The notes under the pieces were generated by a model. The model worked only from the letters and a program-made list of their open reading frames with translations. It was not told where the DNA came from and searched no databases. From assembly GCA_002455375.1 (NCBI GenBank), contig DKKR01000031.1, forward strand, positions 7,562 through 56,468: 48,907 nt of DNA. Direction: 5' to 3'. How positions within the stretch are numbered: the stretch's first letter is position 1; the number at the start of each line of letters is the position of its first letter. Made by a program: the position numbers and the translations under genes. This stretch comes from Bacteroidetes bacterium UBA6661. Its GTDB lineage: Bacteria > Bacteroidota > Bacteroidia > AKYH767-A > OLB10. Below, in pieces: positions 44,601-48,907 of the stretch.

Positions 44601-47600
44601 TTCCAGCTTGGCATCGGTCAGTTTATCCAAATCAATATCAAAATCATTTTCTTTAGGCCAGATAACTGTTGGATCTGTGCTTCCAAATGGTGTCATTTTC
44701 AATGGAATACGGTAGTCGTAATAGTTATCTGTAAAGTCAGAGCCTAAACGGACAACTGCGTAAAGCTCACCATCGTTGGTTGGATTTGCCGGTGGCAAAA
44801 ACGACTCGGCATGGATAACCATTTTTACGTGCTTGTAATTACGCATGTCGAGTGATGTGTTTTTATAACAAACCTTCATGTCACCATCAGCAAGTTCGCA
44901 AACTTTAAATGAAAGCGATTGCTCGTTAAGCTGACGCTGATTGGTTGAGGTAACATCTATTTCACGTTCAAAATCAGGTGGCAGAACATAGTTAATAGGC
45001 TCGCGGTTACTGTTCTCTTCCAGCGAAACAGCACCTACATCAAACACAGCAGGCTGACTGAGAATACCTGTAAGTTTATAATCATACTTTCTCCACTCAC
45101 CTCTCAGGAATTCAAATTTTGCAAGACGCAGCACCTTGGGTCCACTAAATCCTTTTGCAAAAACACGGATAAACTTTACCGACTTTAAATCGGAAATCTG
45201 TCCGATACGTTCGCGTGTTGGATCGTTAACCGGAATTTTAATCAGATACCATGTGATGGTCTTGCCTGATGCATCAGGCAGATTTAATGCAGCTACATTT
45301 TCCAACACATCGCTGACATAGTTTTGACCAACAACCAATTTTGAAGGATCAATGTCAACTTTATATTGAAAATAATTTTCGTCAACTTCCATACCGTTGA
45401 TGCGGTTGGCATCTTCTGCATCCGGAGTTTGCGTGCTTGACGGCACAAAAGTTCCGCTTCCTGCTACCGGTGAATTATTTTCTGTTCCGTTAAAGTTTTT
45501 ATAACGTTGTAAAATTCCATCAGCATTGGTATAAGCATCACCTCTGAAATATCTGAAATCATCTGACGAAGGGTCGTCATGAATGGCATCTTTTGCAGTT
45601 TGATTTGTTACGTTGGCATCTATGTAATCAAGGAAGTTGGTGAGGAAATGTACTTTCTCGTCATCATTACCTAAACCATCTAAACCAACATCTTGCTGTT
45701 TACGTGTACTTTCATCTCTGTCGAATGCATAAAGAACGTTTTGTGCAACAGGCGTGCGGCCCCAAGCATTCTGACGGTACGCTGCCGGTGTTGCCGTAGT
45801 TGGAAGACCATTCTCATAGCTCTCATATCCATCGCGCAACACATCTTCAGAGATATCACCCAAATTAAAATAAAGTGTTCCTGTGTTTGACATACTGGAA
45901 TCAGGCGCATCACCATTAAATGGGTCCATCAGCCAAAACTGAATGTACTGAATGTTTGACTCTTCAAAGTTGCTGGTTTCTACCTTTCGCATAAAACCAC
46001 CCCAACGTGATGTTGGATCAATCAATTTACCATTTGCATCAATACCGGCAGATAAGCCTGCACGGGCAGATGTTTCATAATTGTAAGGTCCACGCTCATC
46101 AGGATAAAAAGAAATGTCGAAAGTGTTCATGTAAGGCACAATACCATTGCTGTATTGCCTCTTGGGGAACAATTCCTTTTCACTGATTTGTCTTACGTTA
46201 TGATTACTTCTTTCTGCTGCCGATAATGACACCGTACTGTTACTTCTGTAAAAAGCTGTCGGGTCAATATTGTACCATGCCATTTTTGCACGATTGTAAC
46301 CATATCCTAACGTATCGTTTGTGGCACTCACATAATCAAATTCCGGAAACAATGCAGGCTGAAAACGTGGCACCGATGCTAACGTCCACTGTCCTGCAAT
46401 ATTCAAAGGGATGGTACTCTGTGTTCCTTCAAAAGCATCAATATAGGCATTCCCTTTTTTACCGATTGCCTTACTATGTCCGGGAAGCAAATAAGCAAAT
46501 TCACCGTTCAATGAAACTGATGATTCTTCCTTCGTATTAATCAATGGAATCTTATCAACCAACTTGGTGATGAATCGTGAGCGTGTGCGATAAGTTCCAT
46601 CCAAACCGAAAATTGAATTTGAGATAGGCTCATCACCAATGTTAACTTTTCGGGTGATAGGTCTTTCGTTGAGGTGCATAAAGGTACCGCCAACAGCAAA
46701 ATCTTTACTGAACTTGTAGTCAAACCGTGCGCCCATCAATGTTTTTGACTGAACAGAAAACAAGGAATTACTCTCTAAAGAAACTTTTATGGGTGTTGCA
46801 GAATTAAGCACCGAAGTGTTGATGATTTTTACCCGACCTAAATTATAATCAACAGTATAATCCTGATTTTCGACTAACTCAGTTCCACCAGCAGTTACTT
46901 TAACAGAGCCTTGCGGTATGTTGATGGCATTAAGTGAAATTTCAGAACCTGAAGAACTCTGATATGAGCCTTTAAGCTTAAACTTGTTTTTACCCTGTGC
47001 TAAAGCAATTGTTTTGGTTGAATCATAAAGCTCTTTAAACACATACTTCGCTGCCGTTGTAGCATTTGAAAATTTCGATTCAAGATAACGCCCGAATGGT
47101 TCAACAGAGGGCAGAATAATTCTTCCGTTAGCACTATTTACTGTTATACCTTCTACATAATCAAAAATACCGTCACCGGATTGTGTAGCATCACCGGTAG
47201 AATTTAGATTATCGGCATTGAGTACTCTGATAAGACTTTTATTGGCAATTTTGGGCTCGTTAGGCTCAGGCAACTGACGCACATAACTTCCGGCAGCATT
47301 GTCGAAATAAAGAACATCTAATCTGAATTTTTCGCTTGAAATCTGAAAAGCATTCAGGTTATAAACGTTTTTCATCATCAGTTTCCATGATGGAAGTGTT
47401 GTGTTAAAATTTCTTCCTCTGATAAGTTTTACAATCAATGGTTGCGATGGGTCAATACCTGAAGTCGTAAGCTCACCCACTCTGTAAACTTTGCCGTTAA
47501 CGGTATATTCAAATGCAACAGCCAATGCCTGGTCGTTACGCAACTCTGAGTTGAGCGAAATAAAACCTAACTTTTCATTGTATGTAAAATCTGTGCTGCT

Positions 47601-48907
47601 GAGTTTCTTTGCATTGGTAATTAACTCATAATCCTGCTGTGGCGAAAAATTATAAACTGAAGACAATGGATCGAGTATAGAGGATGCTGTTTGAAAATTT
47701 CGAATACCGCTGTATGTTGTTGTGAGTTTCTGATAAAGGTTGTTTGATAACTGATCTGATGGATAAACAGATGTGCCTTGCCCAACAAAAGAGGAAGCAT
47801 AAGCATTATACTCACCTAAATCCTGCATGGCTACGAGGTTTCTTGTCTGATCTTGTGAGTTGAAGTTTACCTGAGTAATCCAGACTTCTATTTTGGTGAT
47901 GCTGATGGGTGAAACAATAGTAGGCAGCTTGCTTACTGCTTCATCATAATGCTCTCTGAAATATTGCGAAATATAAAAGTGTCTGTTGGCTTCATACTGA
48001 TCACCATCAATATCAAAATTAGTGACCTGGCCACCTCCCGGAGGTACATTGATAGTGCTTGCCTGCCCTTTTTGCTGTGAGAAAATTGTTGTAACACCAA
48101 GTCTTCCAAACTGCAACTGTGTTTTTATCCCGAACAAACTCTGGCTACCTTTGATTAAAGTTCCCGTTAGTGGTAAGGTAACATTACCTGCTTCTATTTT
48201 TCTGATAATCTCATCTTCATAGCCTGTATATTCAAGCTTCATTTGATTTTCGAAATCGAAACTCGCTTCTGTGTTGTAGTTGACACTGAGTTTCATCTTC
48301 TCTCCTATGTTTCCAATCACATTCATTTGAATTTTCTCGTTAAAATCAAAAGATGTAAGGCGTCTTTGTTTTTCGGGAATCTGCGGATTATCGGTGCGGT
48401 TGATGTTAACTCCAAAAGTCAATTCTGCAGAGCCCTGCGGGCGAATGTCTATGGTGTTGCCACCAAATATCCTGTCAAATGTTTCACCTGCAACATAAAT
48501 TTTAGGAATTAGCGGTTTTCGGGTTATGGCATCTTCACCTTCTGCTCTTTCTTTCCAATATTGCTGTGTTGATTTACGAAACTGATCTTCTTTAAACTCT
48601 TCGAACGTCATGTAGGAAGGGTTGCGGAAAAAATCTTTGCCTATTTTTTCATTAATGTCGTACTCTCTTGTTTCGGGGTTGTATTCAACTGAGGTATTAA
48701 CATTGGAAGGTGTGGTTCCGTAAAGCGGGCTATGATCGTAAGGGTTGGAATATGGGTCGGTTAACCTGTCGTTAAAAGGATAAGGAAGGTTAACAGGAGT
48801 ATCAACAGGAAATGGAATGGTGCGTGTTCCTGTAAGGTCTGAATAGTCTGAAAAAGAAGACGGGCTGCCTCCGCCATTGACATACATCAACGGAAATGCA
48901 AACAAAC
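41613..48907 (-). CDS. sprA: SprA, T9SS outer-membrane translocon, 5' end cut
   Basis: At least 2430 codons; the frame runs off the right edge, and only the first part of the signal peptide is missing (the edge residues LFAFPLMYV look hydrophobic). SprA is the giant outer-membrane beta-barrel that forms the type IX translocon and is required for gliding in Flavobacterium johnsoniae, where it is about 2400 residues. The family is recognised by the SprA N-terminal block (IDIRPQGSAELTFGVN, LSVNYNTEASFDFENQMKLEY, EDEIIRKIEAGNVTLPL) and the aromatic-rich barrel that ends FTLSQ. A Lys/Pro/Ala-rich insert of about 50 residues lies at nt 43050-43200. It would export the C25 peptidase and the PKD protein found in this window. 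Confidence 0.95.
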   Translation of the reverse strand, partial: LFAFPLMYVNGGGSPSSFSDYSDLTGTRTIPFPVDTPVNLPYPFNDRLTDPYSNPYDHSPLYGTTPSNVNTSVEYNPETREYDINEKIGKDFFRNPSYMTFEEFKEDQFRKSTQQYWKERAEGEDAITRKPLIPKIYVAGETFDRIFGGNTIDIRPQGSAELTFGVNINRTDNPQIPEKQRRLTSFDFNEKIQMNVIGNIGEKMKLSVNYNTEASFDFENQMKLEYTGYEDEIIRKIEAGNVTLPLTGTLIKGSQSLFGIKTQLQFGRLGVTTIFSQQKGQASTINVPPGGGQVTNFDIDGDQYEANRHFYISQYFREHYDEAVSKLPTIVSPISITKIEVWITQVNFNSQDQTRNLVAMQDLGEYNAYASSFVGQGTSVYPSDQLSNNLYQKLTTTYSGIRNFQTASSILDPLSSVYNFSPQQDYELITNAKKLSSTDFTYNEKLGFISLNSELRNDQALAVAFEYTVNGKVYRVGELTTSGIDPSQPLIVKLIRGRNFNTTLPSWKLMMKNVYNLNAFQISSEKFRLDVLYFDNAAGSYVRQLPEPNEPKIANKSLIRVLNADNLNSTGDATQSGDGIFDYVEGITVNSANGRIILPSVEPFGRYLESKFSNATTAAKYVFKELYDSTKTIALAQGKNKFKLKGSYQSSSGSEISLNAINIPQGSVKVTAGGTELVENQDYTVDYNLGRVKIINTSVLNSATPIKVSLESNSLFSVQSKTLMGARFDYKFSKDFAVGGTFMHLNERPITRKVNIGDEPISNSIFGLDGTYRTRSRFITKLVDKIPLINTKEESSVSLNGEFAYLLPGHSKAIGKKGNAYIDAFEGTQSTIPLNIAGQWTLASVPRFQPALFPEFDYVSATNDTLGYGYNRAKMAWYNIDPTAFYRSNSTVSLSAAERSNHNVRQISEKELFPKRQYSNGIVPYMNTFDISFYPDERGPYNYETSARAGLSAGIDANGKLIDPTSRWGGFMRKVETSNFEESNIQYIQFWLMDPFNGDAPDSSMSNTGTLYFNLGDISEDVLRDGYESYENGLPTTATPAAYRQNAWGRTPVAQNVLYAFDRDESTRKQQDVGLDGLGNDDEKVHFLTNFLDYIDANVTNQTAKDAIHDDPSSDDFRYFRGDAYTNADGILQRYKNFNGTENNSPVAGSGTFVPSSTQTPDAEDANRINGMEVDENYFQYKVDIDPSKLVVGQNYVSDVLENVAALNLPDASGKTITWYLIKIPVNDPTRERIGQISDLKSVKFIRVFAKGFSGPKVLRLAKFEFLRGEWRKYDYKLTGILSQPAVFDVGAVSLEENSNREPINYVLPPDFEREIDVTSTNQRQLNEQSLSFKVCELADGDMKVCYKNTSLDMRNYKHVKMVIHAESFLPPANPTNDGELYAVVRLGSDFTDNYYDYRIPLKMTPFGSTDPTVIWPKENDFDIDLDKLTDAKLERNNAGVAFTDEYSKLDGNNVIFIKGNPTLSEVKVMMLGLWNPSGENPAFPPRPPDDGLAKCAEVWFNEFRMSDFNDKGGWATIGRAQVKLADLGNVSVSGGYSTHGFGSLESKVGERSKEDITNYDIATSLELGKFFPSSTGLTVPMYFGYGEVFSNPQYDPLDPDIEFSRSISNIDDSKRKQNRKRFSQDYTRRKSLNFTNVKKNKTGKNASKSRIYDIENFNFTYGYTEVYRRNINTEYDIQKDYLGAIGYNFNTNPKPITPFSKMKGKSKYLRPIKDFNFNYMPSTFNFRWDVNRHYGELKVRDVNAVLNQGVSDNSIPVLYDKRFTMNRQYGTSWDITRALKFEFNANNQSKVDEPDGALNSEEKRDSVRKNFFNLGRNTDYMHNASLSYNLPLNKLPITDWISINTRYSTTYHWTASPLIVNPDNGRYYTNPALGNTIQNSNSIQVNNSLNMTSLYNKWKLYKKLTAPPKPKTPAKKEPKVDAKAPDAAKDSLKTKSVKPPEKKKEQEINPAIKALAKIIFSLKNVSFNWNETNGLLLPGFNKQSEWLGQNWDGNSAPGFAFTFGSQNQDIRERAARNGWLTTDSTFNSQFTSTYTQNITGRASLEPFTGFNIDVNFNRNYSLSTTENYRAFNSPRANGRYYETLARVETGNFSISNLMWGTSFTKDRKDYSSTIFERFAENRRILSERLGNENPNSSGVGADGYRDGYSGTSQEVVILSFLSAYSKKSASRMSLDLFPSVPLPNWTVRYDGLTKIAFVKNLFQSVNLNHGYRSTYNVNSFTTDVSYVPGGNARDINMDFIPKRQIGQVSLSEQFSPLIGIDITWKNRNDKSSGSKSATERGGRSSGGNFTTRFEYKRDRNISLTLAGIQVTEVKGREFTFGAGYRIPNFKFPFGLFKSVNSRRSNDLNTTLDFSVRKNTTILRKLVEGTNQPTAGLTIISIKLASDYTVSERLNLRLFFEKTINTPVVSTSYPNANTAFGITIRFTLSQ
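43050..43200 (-). other. Lys/Pro/Ala-rich insert in SprA
   Basis: This stretch encodes about 50 residues dominated by Lys, Pro and Ala (APPKPKTPAKKEPKVDAKAP, then KSVKPPEKKKEQE). It interrupts aromatic beta-strand-rich sequence of the barrel, so it should be a long flexible loop, either on the surface or in the periplasm. Confidence 0.75.

Noticed and set aside
45680..45916. Antisense frames inside sprA and tamB
   Set aside because: They have no domain, no promoter, and lie wholly inside well-supported genes on the other strand.
1..48907. tRNA, rRNA, phage or toxin-antitoxin genes
   Set aside because: No cloverleaf, rRNA-like or phage-structural sequence was seen; the only mobile gene is the IS1 transposase.

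Overview
The window is a chromosomal segment from a member of the Bacteroidota, most likely a free-living type. Several things point there: a nearly complete sprA (the type IX secretion outer-membrane translocon), two large exported proteins with C-terminal T9SS sorting domains, a TamB-like giant protein, the cluster parA-parB-DUF5683-dapB, M61 and C25 peptidases, AT-rich DNA, and recurrent TAnnTTTG promoter boxes with almost no Shine-Dalgarno sequences. I cannot name the species.

Layout. 1-1158: the end of a coiled-coil repeat protein. 1225-5407 (minus): a DUF1697 protein, a diheme cytochrome c and a P-type cation ATPase. 5652-10265 (plus): a tight run of a crotonase-family protein, a fused alpha/beta 2-oxoacid dehydrogenase E1 and an M61 peptidase. 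10260-11954 (minus): a DUF2027-Smr protein and an acidic pRiA4b ORF-3-like protein. 12135-15509 (plus): a gingipain-type C25 peptidase followed by a strong terminator. 15686-18179 (minus): a DegT-type aminotransferase and an O-antigen ligase-like membrane protein. 18327-19990 (plus): a small exported Tudor/Agenet-like protein and an unrecognised ATP-grasp-like protein. 19987-24441 (minus): TamB. 24616-26637 (plus): TsaD and a membrane-anchored coiled-coil protein. 26655-32903 (minus): a GNAT acetyltransferase, a PKD-repeat metzincin-like surface protein and a glycine-rich fibre-like protein. 33085-34799 (plus): a TolB-like propeller and a YciO/Sua5-family protein. 34796-39269 (minus): Nth, DapB, DUF5683, ParB, ParA and an UPF0173 hydrolase. 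39492-40199 (plus): an FKBP lipoprotein. 40200-41612: a small accessory patch holding a large imperfect inverted repeat with a T-tract, a decapitated and truncated exported-protein remnant, a 19-bp direct repeat, a possible decayed zinc-ribbon fragment and a one-ORF IS1-family transposase. 41613-48907 (minus): sprA, running off the right edge within or just after its signal peptide.

How it fits together. Most of the window is conserved core biology. SprA would export the C25 peptidase and the PKD metzincin-like protein, which carry T9SS tails. TamB and the FKBP lipoprotein belong to envelope maintenance. ParA, ParB, DUF5683 and DapB form a housekeeping cluster. TsaD belongs to tRNA t6A synthesis, and the Sua5-fold protein resembles YciO rather than a proven TsaC. 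The least explained parts are the 40.3-41.6 kb patch, the TamB gene with no ordinary start codon before its membrane anchor, and the ATP-grasp-like orphan. I found no CRISPR array, tRNA, rRNA, phage or recognisable defence locus.
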